38,639 nt of DNA, from the NCBI GenBank assembly GCA_016286035.1, contig JAEERY010000068.1, positions 1 through 38,639 of the forward strand, read 5' to 3'. A program made the translations under genes and the position numbers. The stretch comes from Lachnospiraceae bacterium. GTDB taxonomy: Bacteria > Bacillota > Clostridia > Lachnospirales > Lachnospiraceae. The notes below the pieces were generated by a model. It was not told where the DNA came from, made no database searches, and saw only the letters and a list, made by a program, of their open reading frames with translations. This document shows, piece after piece, positions 1 to 8,347 of this stretch (its first letter is position 1; each line of letters starts with the position of its first letter).

Positions 1-1063
1 CCTTGTTAGCAAGTACCCATGTACCACCCCAGAAGAAACCGATCGGAGGAGGACAGCAAGCCCAGTCACCATATGTGCCTTCGCCTACCTTCTCACCACC
101 ACAGTTAGGAGCGAGTGTGTAGTTGATCAACCATGCAGGACCGAAGAAACCGAGGATACCCTGAGCGCCTTCACCCTTCATATCTGCGAACCAAGCATCA
201 GACCAGTCCTGAGTATCATTGTGATACTTGTTGTCCTTAAGCTGCTTAGAAAGATCAAGGAAAGCTTCTCTCTTAGGATCGATTGTAAGCTTACCATCTA
301 CGATCCAACCCTTGTCAGAGCTGTTCTCAACTGCGTGCCAGATATCACCGTCACCAGATACGATTCCGTAGCCCTTAGCCTTAAGCTCTGCTGCTGCGTT
401 GAAGAATGTATCCCATGAGTTTGTGCCTGCACCGATCTTCTCGCCAACTGTCTTCGGGTCATCTGTTCCCCAAACGTCCTTAGCGATTGAACGACGATAA
501 ATGAATACACCACCAGTAGCCTGGTAACCAAGTCCAACGAGCTTGCCGTCAGAAGGTCTTGTACCTATATCTACTGTGTACTGAGCGATGTCTGCTGCCT
601 TAAGTTCTGAAGCTACGTCGATACCGAGATCTTCGTAAGGCATAGCGAACTGAGAAGCATCACCCTGTGTGTACTTAAGAACGAATGCTGACTCTGCTGC
701 ATAGATATCAGGAGCGTCTGCACCGCCTGCTGCAAGTGCCTGGTCAAGAGCGGGCTGATAAGCACCGTCTGTTGTAGCGATGATTGTAGATGTGAAAGAG
801 AATCCACAATCCGGATGTGTGTCGATGTACTTCTGAACCATGTTCGGAACTTCATCTGTGAAAGCCCAAACATTAAGTACTACATCGCCTTCTGCTGCAG
901 GAGCAGCAGTTTCTGTCTTTTCGTCTGTAGCAGGAGCAGCTGTATCTGTACTAGCTGTATCTGTGCTACTTGTGTCTGTTGTTGCAGGAGCGGTATCACC
1001 ACATCCAGCAAGCATTCCTGCCATCATGCATACGCATAATGCAGAAGCAACTAACTTCTTCAT
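1..1063 (-). CDS. Sugar ABC transporter substrate-binding lipoprotein (partial)
   Basis: The reading frame runs off the left edge, so only the N-terminal 354 residues are present. The start is the ATG at 1061-1063, behind a GGAGG ribosome site. The protein begins with a lysine-rich, hydrophobic signal peptide ending in the lipobox LAGC, then a Thr/Ser/Ala-rich linker of about 35 residues, which is typical of a lipoprotein anchored outside a Gram-positive membrane. The body (VVLNVWAFTDEVPNMVQKY onward, with IYRRSIAKDVWGTDDP) looks like a family 1 extracellular sugar-binding protein, probably for an oligosaccharide. It lies downstream of the isomerase/kinase operon on the same strand but is 258 bp away, so it probably has its own promoter and should be followed by permease genes outside the window. 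The sugar is not identifiable. Confidence 0.85.
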   Translation of the reverse strand, partial: MKKLVASALCVCMMAGMLAGCGDTAPATTDTSSTDTASTDTAAPATDEKTETAAPAAEGDVVLNVWAFTDEVPNMVQKYIDTHPDCGFSFTSTIIATTDGAYQPALDQALAAGGADAPDIYAAESAFVLKYTQGDASQFAMPYEDLGIDVASELKAADIAQYTVDIGTRPSDGKLVGLGYQATGGVFIYRRSIAKDVWGTDDPKTVGEKIGAGTNSWDTFFNAAAELKAKGYGIVSGDGDIWHAVENSSDKGWIVDGKLTIDPKREAFLDLSKQLKDNKYHNDTQDWSDAWFADMKGEGAQGILGFFGPAWLINYTLAPNCGGEKVGEGTYGDWACCPPPIGFFWGGTWVLANK

Positions 1064-1254
1064 TTTTTTTCCTCCTATTAATAATGAATTTGAAGTTCTG
1101 CCAACCGATAGTTAAACTACGAGCTGACAACTATAATTATATTGTATTTGTAGCAATTTGCTTTACATTTATTGCTTTTGACTATGCAGAAATTGCGACT
1201 GTTGAAAAAATGTTTAAGAATTTCTTAATTTGTTGTGCAATTTGTATAAAGACG

Positions 1255-1284
1255 CGAGCGGCAATTTAAATAAAATGCCGCTCG
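1255..1284 (-). terminator. Probable terminator between the isomerase and the binding-protein gene
   Basis: A 9-bp perfect inverted repeat (CGAGCGGCA / TGCCGCTCG, 12-nt loop) lies 38 bp past the isomerase stop. On the minus strand it is followed by a short mixed T stretch (CGTCTTTATAC). On the plus strand a longer T run follows at about 1289. The rest of the 1064-1321 gap is AT-rich and should hold the promoter of the binding-protein gene, but I cannot place that promoter with confidence. Confidence 0.55.
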
Positions 1285-1321
1285 GTCAATTTTTTATATT
1301 AAATTATGTCAGATCCAACTC

Positions 1322-2806
1322 TTATTTGAAGGGGTTCTCTGTTATATAAGGAAGAGAAGCCGGCTGGTTGTAGTTGATATCCTCGATCGGTACTCCGATG
1401 TACTTGAATACTTCGTAGAGAGCCTTTCCGTGGTGACCGAATGTAACTGCACCGTGGTGAGGATAATTCTTCTCTATAAGAACGTGACGGTAGAAACGTC
1501 CCATTTCCTTTATAGCGAATACGCCGATGCCACCGAATGACTTTGTAGCAACAGGAAGAACTTCACCTTCTGCAAGGTATGCTCTGATCTTTGCATCAGC
1601 TGTAGACTGAAGTCTGAAGAATGTGATGTCACCGGGAACGATATCACCTTCGAGAGTTCCGTTTGTAACCTCGATGGGAAGTGCTCTTGCCATGATCATC
1701 TGATACTTCATCTCGTGGAATGCAAGCTTCTTAGAGCATGTATTTCCGCAATGGAATCCCATGAATGTATCTGTATGCTTGTAATCGAATTTTCCTTCGA
1801 TAGACTCTTTGTACATATCCTTCGGTACTGAGTTGTTGATATCAAGAAGTGTTACGATATCATCTGATACACAGGTACCGATAAACTCTGAAAGGCATCC
1901 GTAGATATCAACTTCACATGAAACCGGGATACCCATTCCTGTAAGACGGCTGTTAACGTAGCAGGGAACGAATCCGAACTGTGTCTGGAATGCAGGCCAG
2001 CACTTACCAGCTATAGCAACATACTCTCTGTATCCCTTGTGCTCCTCAACCCAGTCAAGAAGTGTGAGCTCATACTGAGCGAGCTTAGCAAGAACTTCAG
2101 GCTTCTTGTTACCTGCGCCGAGCTCTTCTTCCATCTCTTTAACCTTAGCAGGTATTCTCTCGTCACCGGCATGCTTGTTGAATGCTTCGAAGAGGTCAAG
2201 TTCTGAGTTCTCTTCGATCTCAACACCAAGATTGTAAAGCTGCTTGATAGGAGCGTTACAAGCAAGGAAGTTAAGCGGTCTGGGACCGAATGATATGATC
2301 TTAAGGTTGCTTAATCCAACGAGTGCTCTTGCAACAGGGATGAAATCATTGATCATCTTAGCGCAATCCTCTGCATCACCTACAGGATACTCAGGAATGT
2401 AAGCGCCAACGTTACGAAGCTTTAAGTTATAACTTGCGTTGAGCATACCGCAGTAAGCATCGCCTCTTCCGCCGCAAAGGTCATTCTGTGTCTCTTCTGC
2501 AGCTGCACAGAACATCTTAGGTCCGTCAAAGTGCTTTGCAAGAAGTGTCTCAGATATCTCGGGACCGAAGTTGCCGAGGTATACGCAAAGTGCATTACAT
2601 CCAGCCTTCTTAATATCTTCAAGAGCCTGGACCATATGTATCTCGCTCTCTACGATACAAACAGGACACTCATAAATGTCTGCTGCATCATATTTTGCTT
2701 TGTAGGCATCTACAAGAGCCTTACGTCTGTTAACCGAAAGTGACTCCGGGAAACAGTCACGGCTTACTGCTACGATACCTAATTTAATCTTTGGAATGTT
2801 TTTCAT
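1322..2806 (-). CDS. L-fucose/L-arabinose isomerase superfamily protein
   Basis: This 494-residue cytoplasmic enzyme matches the FucI/AraA-type aldose-ketose isomerase superfamily in length and overall pattern. Visible features are the N-terminal LGIVAVSRDCFPESL segment, a Rossmann-like middle (CNALCVYLGNFGPE), and a C-terminal half with DTFMGFHCGNTCSKK, DITFFRLQ and HHGAVTFGHHGKAL. The conserved His and acidic residues of these blocks usually coordinate the catalytic metal. The ATG start has a GGAGG site about 9 nt upstream. It is the third gene of a xylulokinase-DUF4867-isomerase operon, with 19 bp to the preceding gene. The substrate is uncertain. Partnership with a xylulokinase and a nearby beta-xylosidase argues for a pentose or a related sugar rather than L-fucose, but this is inference. 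Confidence 0.8.
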   Translation of the reverse strand: MKNIPKIKLGIVAVSRDCFPESLSVNRRKALVDAYKAKYDAADIYECPVCIVESEIHMVQALEDIKKAGCNALCVYLGNFGPEISETLLAKHFDGPKMFCAAAEETQNDLCGGRGDAYCGMLNASYNLKLRNVGAYIPEYPVGDAEDCAKMINDFIPVARALVGLSNLKIISFGPRPLNFLACNAPIKQLYNLGVEIEENSELDLFEAFNKHAGDERIPAKVKEMEEELGAGNKKPEVLAKLAQYELTLLDWVEEHKGYREYVAIAGKCWPAFQTQFGFVPCYVNSRLTGMGIPVSCEVDIYGCLSEFIGTCVSDDIVTLLDINNSVPKDMYKESIEGKFDYKHTDTFMGFHCGNTCSKKLAFHEMKYQMIMARALPIEVTNGTLEGDIVPGDITFFRLQSTADAKIRAYLAEGEVLPVATKSFGGIGVFAIKEMGRFYRHVLIEKNYPHHGAVTFGHHGKALYEVFKYIGVPIEDINYNQPASLPYITENPFK

Positions 2807-2825
2807 GTGTGAATTCCTCCTATAA

Positions 2826-3404
2826 TTATAATGTAATCTCTTTGTTCAATGGTATGAGCCATTTATTCTTTGCTGTTATAAGATCGTCTTCTCCGCCTTC
2901 ATGCTTGTTTTCAAGATCGAAGTTCGTGAATCTAGGAAGTACGATACCTACTTTGAATCCTGCGCCGTCAACACCGCAAGGTGCATAATGAAGCGTTGTT
3001 GCATATACTTCAACGGCAGTTCCTGCCGGTACGAAGAATGCTTCAAGCTTGTCAGCGTCAACCTTCTTTCCACCCTCAATAAGTTCCTGCTGACTTCCGA
3101 TTATAAGGATCGCATCGGTAGCAGCTACATTGATCTCAGAATCTCTGTGGTATTCAGCAAGGCTCATTGAACTGTTATGTCCGTTGCAATAGCCGATCTG
3201 AATAGGCATCTCACCGTAAGTCTTTACACGGAGCTCTTCGAAAACGCTTGTTGCTTCGAGTACTTCCACGCTTGGCTCATAAGCCACATCATCCGGTAAG
3301 GGTGTGCTTGCATTGATAGCTTCCACAAGAGGAGCAAAATCAACATTGGTTACGATCTTTCCGTATTTAGAGAAAGCCGCATCGGTTACATTTTGAATCT
3401 TCAT
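2826..3404 (-). CDS. DUF4867-type protein of the pentose operon
   Basis: This 192-residue protein has no signal peptide or membrane segment. The pattern (start MKIQNVTDAAFSKYGKIV, EIQIG-like middle, FFVPAGTAVEVYATTLHYAPC, then GFKVGIVLPRFTN) is that of the DUF4867 family, which I recall next to fucose-isomerase-like genes in Firmicutes. The FVPAGTAVEVY...LHYAPC stretch resembles the cupin/ureidoglycolate-lyase type of beta-barrel. It lies between the xylulokinase and the isomerase, with 32 bp and 19 bp gaps, so it is surely cotranscribed. Its role is unknown. A sugar mutarotase, lactone or keto-sugar handling step, or isomerase accessory function would all fit. The family assignment is from memory. 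Confidence 0.65.
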   Translation of the reverse strand: MKIQNVTDAAFSKYGKIVTNVDFAPLVEAINASTPLPDDVAYEPSVEVLEATSVFEELRVKTYGEMPIQIGYCNGHNSSMSLAEYHRDSEINVAATDAILIIGSQQELIEGGKKVDADKLEAFFVPAGTAVEVYATTLHYAPCGVDGAGFKVGIVLPRFTNFDLENKHEGGEDDLITAKNKWLIPLNKEITL

Positions 3405-3436
3405 TGCTGTCCTCCTTTATAAGTTGGTATTTCTTT

Positions 3437-4900
3437 TTATGCGTTGAATACGGGCTTGAGTGCTGGATAGATTCTCTTGAACTCCTGGTATCTTGCCTCA
3501 TACTTTGCAACAAGTTCTGCATCGGGTTCAACCGTATCTACTATCTTAACGATAGCATCTGCAGCTGCCTGAACGTTTGCATACTCACCGTTTGCCACTG
3601 CTGCGAGCATAGCACCGCCAAGAGCGGGGCCTTCTTCGCTTTCAATGACATCTATCTTTATATTAAGAACATTTGCTACGATCTTCTTCCAGAGAGGGCT
3701 CTTTGCTCCGCCGCCGCAGATCTTGCTTCTCTGAATGTCAACGCCTAAGCTTCTTGCTACTTCAAACGAATCTCTGAGTGCGAATGCAACGCCTTCGAGA
3801 ACTGCCTGAGTCATATCTGCTCTCGTTGTATCCATCGTGATACCGGTAAATGTAGCTCTTGCCATGGGATCATTTATCGGAGAACGCTCACCCATAAGAT
3901 AAGGAAGGAAGAATACGTGATTCTCACCGAGTTTTTCGATACTCTTCTGTTCTGCAGCGTAATCCTTGGTTCCGATGATCTCATCCATCCACCACTTGTT
4001 ACAACTTGCTGCGCTTAACATGCATCCCATAAGATGATATGTTCCGTCAGCATGCGCAAATGAGTGAAGCGCATTGTTGCTGTCTACGCCAAAATTCTTT
4101 GATGATATAAATATAGTTCCGCTTGTACCAAGCGAGATGTTACATGCACCGTCACCTACTGTTCCGGTTCCTACAGCTGCTGCCGCATTGTCACCGGCTC
4201 CAGCAACTATCTTGCAGTTTTCAGATATTCCGAGTTCTTTTGCGACTGCGGGAAGGATTGTTCCTACTGTCTCGTAACTCTCGTATATCTTTGCAAGCTG
4301 ATCTTCTCTTACAGAGCAGATCTCGCACATCTCCTTTGACCATGTTCTGTTCTTAACATCGAACAAAAGCATTCCTGAAGCATCCGAAACATCTGTACAA
4401 TGAACTCCGGATAACTTATATGCAATATAATCCTTGGGAAGCATGATCTTTGCGATCTTAGCAAAGTTCTCAGGCTCGTTCTCCTTTACCCAAAGGATCT
4501 TCGGAGCTGTAAATCCGGCAAAAGCGATATTTGCCGTATACTCTGAGAGTTTGTTCTTTCCTATCACATTGTTAAGATAATCGCACTCCTTTGTTGTACG
4601 GCCGTCATTCCAAAGGATTGCGGGACGTATAACATTATCATCCTTGTCAAGGATAACAAGTCCGTGCATCTGGCCTCCAAAGCTGATTCCGGCAACTTCG
4701 CTGCCGTCAACTCCGGCAATAAGCTCCTTGATGCCTGCCATAACCTGCTTGTCCCAGTCCTCGGGATTCTGTTCTGACCAGCCCGGCTTGGGGAAGCTTA
4801 AAGGATACTCTTTTGAAACGATATTCTTTATCGTTCCTTTTCCGTCCATAAGAAGCAGTTTTACTGCCGATGTTCCGAGATCTACACCGATATAGTACAT
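3437..4900 (-). CDS. xylB: Xylulokinase (FGGY family)
   Basis: This 487-residue protein phosphorylates D-xylulose to D-xylulose 5-phosphate with ATP in the cytoplasm, feeding the pentose phosphate or phosphoketolase route. The N-terminal GVDLGTSAVKLLLMD is the phosphate-binding turn of the FGGY kinases. ISFGGQMHGLVILD is the xylulokinase-specific substrate loop, and LWNDGRTTKECDYLN, GAGDNAAAAVGTG and ICGGGAKSPLWKKIVANVL are the other family blocks. Length is normal. It is the first gene of the operon and faces the LacI regulator across a 252-bp divergent promoter region. The MHGL loop makes xylulokinase far more likely than ribulokinase or glycerol kinase. Confidence 0.92.
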   Translation of the reverse strand: MYYIGVDLGTSAVKLLLMDGKGTIKNIVSKEYPLSFPKPGWSEQNPEDWDKQVMAGIKELIAGVDGSEVAGISFGGQMHGLVILDKDDNVIRPAILWNDGRTTKECDYLNNVIGKNKLSEYTANIAFAGFTAPKILWVKENEPENFAKIAKIMLPKDYIAYKLSGVHCTDVSDASGMLLFDVKNRTWSKEMCEICSVREDQLAKIYESYETVGTILPAVAKELGISENCKIVAGAGDNAAAAVGTGTVGDGACNISLGTSGTIFISSKNFGVDSNNALHSFAHADGTYHLMGCMLSAASCNKWWMDEIIGTKDYAAEQKSIEKLGENHVFFLPYLMGERSPINDPMARATFTGITMDTTRADMTQAVLEGVAFALRDSFEVARSLGVDIQRSKICGGGAKSPLWKKIVANVLNIKIDVIESEEGPALGGAMLAAVANGEYANVQAAADAIVKIVDTVEPDAELVAKYEARYQEFKRIYPALKPVFNA

Positions 4901-5002
4901 AAATTTCCTCCTAAAAAATCATTCGCATACGGATGTTCATAAAGTGTCCGTACACCATTTCATAATAAAACGGCGGCGTAAATCTTTCAAGACTGCATAA
5001 TA

Positions 5003-5032
5003 TTAATATTTTTATTTTGTCGTTTTTGCCAA
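5003..5032 (-). promoter_or_regulatory. Candidate promoter of the xylB operon with operator half-site
   Basis: On the minus strand a TTGGCA -35 (5027-5032) and TATTAA -10 (5003-5008) are 18 bp apart. The spacer contains AACGACAA, which repeats the left arm of the palindrome at 5085-5103. The leader to the xylB start is about 100 nt. The assignment is by eye. Confidence 0.4.
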
Positions 5033-5076
5033 ATATATATTTTTTATCTTGTGCATTTATCACATAGTCTCATATA

Positions 5077-5106
5077 TTGCAATGTAACGACAAATTGTTG
5101 TAATAT
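5077..5106 (+). promoter_or_regulatory. Candidate lacI-type promoter with embedded palindromic operator
   Basis: TTGCAA (5077-5082) and TAATAT (5101-5106) are 18 bp apart on the plus strand. Between them lies the near-palindrome TAACGACAA-A-TTGTTGTAA (5085-5103; 7 of 9 arm positions match). An odd-length palindrome over the -35/-10 spacer is the usual place for a LacI-family operator and suggests autoregulation together with control of the divergent xylB operon. Confidence 0.5.
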
Positions 5107-5152
5107 GATATTTGTTATTCGGGCACATCACAAAAAATGAAAGGAATCTACG

Positions 5153-6172
5153 ATGCCAACCATTAAAGAAATTGCCGTTCTGGCAGGTGTATCCAGAGGA
5201 ACCGTTGACAGAGTACTAAACAAGCGAGGCGGTGTACATCCCGATACTCAGGCGAGAATACTTGAGATAGCAAAGGCTCTGGACTACAGACCCAACAAAG
5301 CAGGTATAGTATTATCGGCTCAGAGAAAGAATCTTAAGCTCGGTGTTGTCATGTTCGGAACAAACAATCCGTTCTTCGATGATGTCAAGGAAGGGCTTAA
5401 TGACATAGAAAGCGAGCTTAGCTGTTATAATTGCGATATATTTATCAAAACAACTCCCAGTTTCAACGAAAAAGATCAGATAGACGCCATAGACGATCTG
5501 GTTGAGATGGGTATCAACGCACTGGCTATCGCTCCTCAGAATCAGGAGGGTGTAGTAAGAAAGATCGACGAACTCCGTGAAAAAGGTATACCGACGATTA
5601 CTTTCAATTCGGATCTTCCTTCAAGCAGCCGTATTGCTTACGTCGGCAGCAATTATCGCAAGAGCGGAGAGACAGTTGCGGGTCTCATGAAGCTTTTTGA
5701 CCACAAGGGTCACCTTAATATAGGTATTGTCGGAGGAGCTCCAAGCGTACTGTGTCACACCGAAAGGATTGAGGCTTTCAAAGAGTATATGGAAAAAACT
5801 CCTTCAGTCAATATTGTTGATACGGTATGGAATAACGATGATGATGTCACCTGTTACACGGTCGTGAACAAAATGCTTTCCGAACATCCCGAGATAAACG
5901 CTCTTTACTTCACGGCAGGAGCCATCGAAGGCGGCTGCAGGGCAGTCATTGAGACCGGCAGACACAAGGATATGATAATCGTAGCCCATGATAAGGTTCC
6001 AAGTACAGTCGAACTGATAAAGAATGATGTGATAAAAGCCACTGTTTGTCAGCAGCCCTATGTTCAGGGTACCAAGCCTCTTCAGATGCTGTTTGATTAT
6101 CTGACGACAGGCGAGACACCTCAGGAAATAAACTATACAGACATCGAGATATATATAAAAGAAAACATCTAA
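5153..6172 (+). CDS. LacI-family transcriptional regulator of the pentose locus
   Basis: This 339-residue regulator starts with a textbook LacI helix-turn-helix (MPTIKEIAVLAGVSRGTVDRVLN, residues 1-23) and hinge helix (around YRPNKAGIVLSAQ). A periplasmic-binding-protein-like effector domain follows from about residue 62 (KLGVVMFGTNNPFFDDV, AIAPQNQEGV, VGSNYRKSGE, NIGIVGG). The domain resembles the ribose/galactose-binding type, so the ligand is probably a sugar. It is transcribed away from the xylB operon, and its probable operator lies in the shared 252-bp gap. It most likely represses the operon until a pentose or pentose derivative is present; the effector is not deducible. Confidence 0.88.
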   Translation: MPTIKEIAVLAGVSRGTVDRVLNKRGGVHPDTQARILEIAKALDYRPNKAGIVLSAQRKNLKLGVVMFGTNNPFFDDVKEGLNDIESELSCYNCDIFIKTTPSFNEKDQIDAIDDLVEMGINALAIAPQNQEGVVRKIDELREKGIPTITFNSDLPSSSRIAYVGSNYRKSGETVAGLMKLFDHKGHLNIGIVGGAPSVLCHTERIEAFKEYMEKTPSVNIVDTVWNNDDDVTCYTVVNKMLSEHPEINALYFTAGAIEGGCRAVIETGRHKDMIIVAHDKVPSTVELIKNDVIKATVCQQPYVQGTKPLQMLFDYLTTGETPQEINYTDIEIYIKENI

Positions 6173-6176
6173 CGCA

Positions 6177-6212
6177 ACAAGTCGGTAAGAGTGATCATCT
6201 TACCGACTTGTT
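6177..6212. terminator. Terminator shared by the LacI gene and the xylosidase gene
   Basis: A 14-bp perfect stem (ACAAGTCGGTAAGA paired with its complement, 7-nt loop) is followed by a run of T on the plus strand. It starts 5 bp after the LacI stop and lies 22 bp beyond the stop of the convergent GH39 gene, so it can serve both, though the T tail is better in the plus direction. Confidence 0.85.
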
Positions 6213-6234
6213 TTTTCTATATCATATGGATGGG

Positions 6235-7734
6235 TCAGGATACTACCCTGTCATAATCATATCCTCTGTCAGGATTTATCCTGTAGGGCTTAAGTTCAAA
6301 GAATACCAGCCCAAACTCATTCACATCAAAGCTTGCTTTCACTTTCCCGTCTTTTGAACTCAGTATATCGGAAACCGCCAAAGGCTTGTCGCTTTGTTTT
6401 AACAGCTTTATCTGTTCATCTGTAAGTGATGAAGGCTCTCCCATAGCATGCCACAGCTTAAGAGGATTGCATGTATCCTCATCCACTATCTGACTGATGA
6501 GCGAATACTGATCCTGATCTGCTTCAAATTCAAGATCAAGCGAAAGCTTTTCTCCTGTCCTTTGAATATTGCTGTTATATATGACTCCCTTATACGTATC
6601 ACCGTCTTTACATACGATACAGTTGTTTTCTTTGAGTACGCAGTCTCCCGTCAACATCTTAAAAAACTTGAATGCATAAAACGTAGGCTTTCTGATACTG
6701 TGGTTTGCCAGCATACCGAATCCGCCATGAAAAGGTGTATAGGGCACTCCAATCTCCTCGAATATATCACCGAAAGTCCAGTACGAGTATGATTCCGAAG
6801 TCTCCCCGAGTCTTGCAAGGAGCGATGCCGTATAAGCAGCATTCTGGTTCGTATCATGTATAGGAGCATTCGCTATATAAGAGGTATTAAATTCGGTGAT
6901 ATGCATCTTAATGCCCTTGTATTGCGGATAACTGTCTATTATCCTTCGCGAATCATTTAAAGTCTTAAGACTCTCGTTAAGCTCCACGAGTTTGATATAT
7001 CCGTAATGTCCCTTAAAGTCCGGTACCTCGGAAGTATAATGATGTCTGGTGATGAAATCAATCTTGATTCCTTTTTGTGATATGAAATCCATGAACATCG
7101 TCATGTACTTCTCATCCTGAACACCGCATATGGCAGGACCTCCGACCTTAAACCTCTCATCGAGATTCTTTATGGCATTAAAGGAATTCTCAAAGAGAAC
7201 AAAGTACTCCTCCATATCAGCATCCTTCCAGAATCCGGGAAGGTTCGGCTCATTCCAAACCTCTATCGGCCAGGTTACCACTTCATCCTTTCCGTATCTG
7301 TCCATCAGATGTTTTAGTGTGGCAACCACCAGATCACACCATAAGCCGTAATCCCTCGGAGGTGTAGTATTCCCCTTCCAGTAGAATATCGTCTGTTCAC
7401 CGCTTGCCAGTTTTTTCGGCATAAATCCGAGTTCGATAAACGGTTTGATGCCGACAGACATATAGTTATCCATTACAAGATCAAGATAAGTGAAATTGTA
7501 TTCCACCTTTATATTGTCATTCTCATCCTTGTATTCATGATATATGGCCATATCATCAGAGAAAATACCGTGTCCTCTGATATGTTTGAATCCTATATTC
7601 TCCTGGACTTCTTTTAACTGCTCCATATATTCCTTCTGGAGCGCAAGTCCCATTCTTCCTGTCCCGATACAATAATCGACATTATTGTTGAACTCTACAG
7701 TTTTATTTCCCTCTACATTGTAACTTATCTGCAT
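6235..7734 (-). CDS. GH39 beta-xylosidase
   Basis: This 499-residue protein has no signal peptide, so it is a cytoplasmic glycosidase hydrolysing short xylo-oligosaccharides after uptake. The fold and length match GH39 beta-D-xylosidases. GFKHIRGHGIFSDDM opens the TIM barrel. VWNEPNLPGFW carries the acid/base glutamate (about E162), and MHITEFNTSYI carries the nucleophile (about E281). SYWTFGDIFEE and FHGGFGML are further family blocks, and a C-terminal beta-sandwich follows from about residue 370. The ATG has AGGAG upstream. It stands alone, convergent with the LacI gene. Its presence supports a xylan-derived substrate for the neighbouring operon. Alpha-L-iduronidase is the other GH39 activity, but its length and context fit less well. 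Confidence 0.9.
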   Translation of the reverse strand: MQISYNVEGNKTVEFNNNVDYCIGTGRMGLALQKEYMEQLKEVQENIGFKHIRGHGIFSDDMAIYHEYKDENDNIKVEYNFTYLDLVMDNYMSVGIKPFIELGFMPKKLASGEQTIFYWKGNTTPPRDYGLWCDLVVATLKHLMDRYGKDEVVTWPIEVWNEPNLPGFWKDADMEEYFVLFENSFNAIKNLDERFKVGGPAICGVQDEKYMTMFMDFISQKGIKIDFITRHHYTSEVPDFKGHYGYIKLVELNESLKTLNDSRRIIDSYPQYKGIKMHITEFNTSYIANAPIHDTNQNAAYTASLLARLGETSESYSYWTFGDIFEEIGVPYTPFHGGFGMLANHSIRKPTFYAFKFFKMLTGDCVLKENNCIVCKDGDTYKGVIYNSNIQRTGEKLSLDLEFEADQDQYSLISQIVDEDTCNPLKLWHAMGEPSSLTDEQIKLLKQSDKPLAVSDILSSKDGKVKASFDVNEFGLVFFELKPYRINPDRGYDYDRVVS

Positions 7735-7953
7735 ATACTCTCCTGTCTGATATCAAAAAGTTTATAAGTTATAACCATTATACTATATGCCGGTACCACT
7801 TTTAAACCCAAAAACACCGCTCTTTTATGGTACTTTCGGGCAGTATGTTGTTAATTCTGTACGCTTTAGTGTAGTAGTGTATGAATATGTTTGTACTTTT
7901 TGTTCATTTTTTATTTACAAATTCTATTATATTATGTAATTGCAAGGAAGTGT

Positions 7954-7986
7954 CTGGGCACGGTCCCAGTTACTCAAGGGATTGAG
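7954..7986 (+). promoter_or_regulatory. Tandem hairpins in the leader of the small-protein gene
   Basis: Just before the start codon at 7997 lie two small hairpins: CTGGG-CACGGT-CCCAG (7954-7969) and CTCAA-GGGA-TTGAG (7973-7986). The second buries most of the likely ribosome site TTGAGG (7982-7987). I recognise no known riboswitch. The rest of the 7735-7996 gap is AT-rich and must hold the divergent promoters for this gene and the xylosidase. Confidence 0.4.
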
Positions 7987-7996
7987 GTAAGAGAGT

Positions 7997-8287
7997 ATGT
8001 ATATTAAAGCGGATTATAATACAAATGCAGTACCGGGTACATTCTTCCGTCCGCATGATTATATGGCACACGTTCCCACCGAAAGGATCACGGGAACAGA
8101 CAGCGTATCATTTTCGGAGGAAGGATTACAGTTATCTTCGCAGATTGACACAAGTAAGTATGTTAAATCTGCCGGTACTCCTATTGCGAATATAGCAACA
8201 TCAGCCAGTCAGGAAGCAAGGCTTGTAAACAGATATATTTACAGCAGTGCTGACGGTCAGGTAAGTCTGATCAACATGGCAGTATAA
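7997..8287 (+). CDS. Small protein of unknown function
   Basis: This 96-residue hydrophilic protein has no signal peptide, membrane segment or cysteine. I do not recognise it as a named family. The middle stretch DSVSFSEEGLQLSSQID resembles the VxxSxEGxxL pattern seen in FlgM and some other small flagella-associated proteins, but the match is too short to name it. It stands alone between a xylosidase and glmS, and has its own leader hairpins and a strong terminator one base after the stop, so it is a monocistronic and probably well-expressed gene. The predicted ribosome site is TTGAGG, 9 nt before the ATG. Confidence 0.65.
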   Translation: MYIKADYNTNAVPGTFFRPHDYMAHVPTERITGTDSVSFSEEGLQLSSQIDTSKYVKSAGTPIANIATSASQEARLVNRYIYSSADGQVSLINMAV

Positions 8288-8317
8288 AAAAGAACATCTT
8301 TTCAGATGTTCTTTTTT
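8286..8317. terminator. Bidirectional terminator between the small gene and glmS
   Basis: The stem AAAAAAGAACATCT with its perfect complement around a TTTC loop gives an A run before and a T run after on both strands. It lies directly after the small-protein stop and 30 bp beyond the glmS stop. Confidence 0.9.
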
Positions 8318-8347
8318 GTATCCTTATTATTCTGTGTCTTTTCGTGT

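Noticed and set aside
7940-7996. c-di-GMP or other known riboswitch before the small gene
   Set aside because: The two short hairpins do not match the conserved cores of the riboswitches I know, and the leader seems too short for an aptamer.
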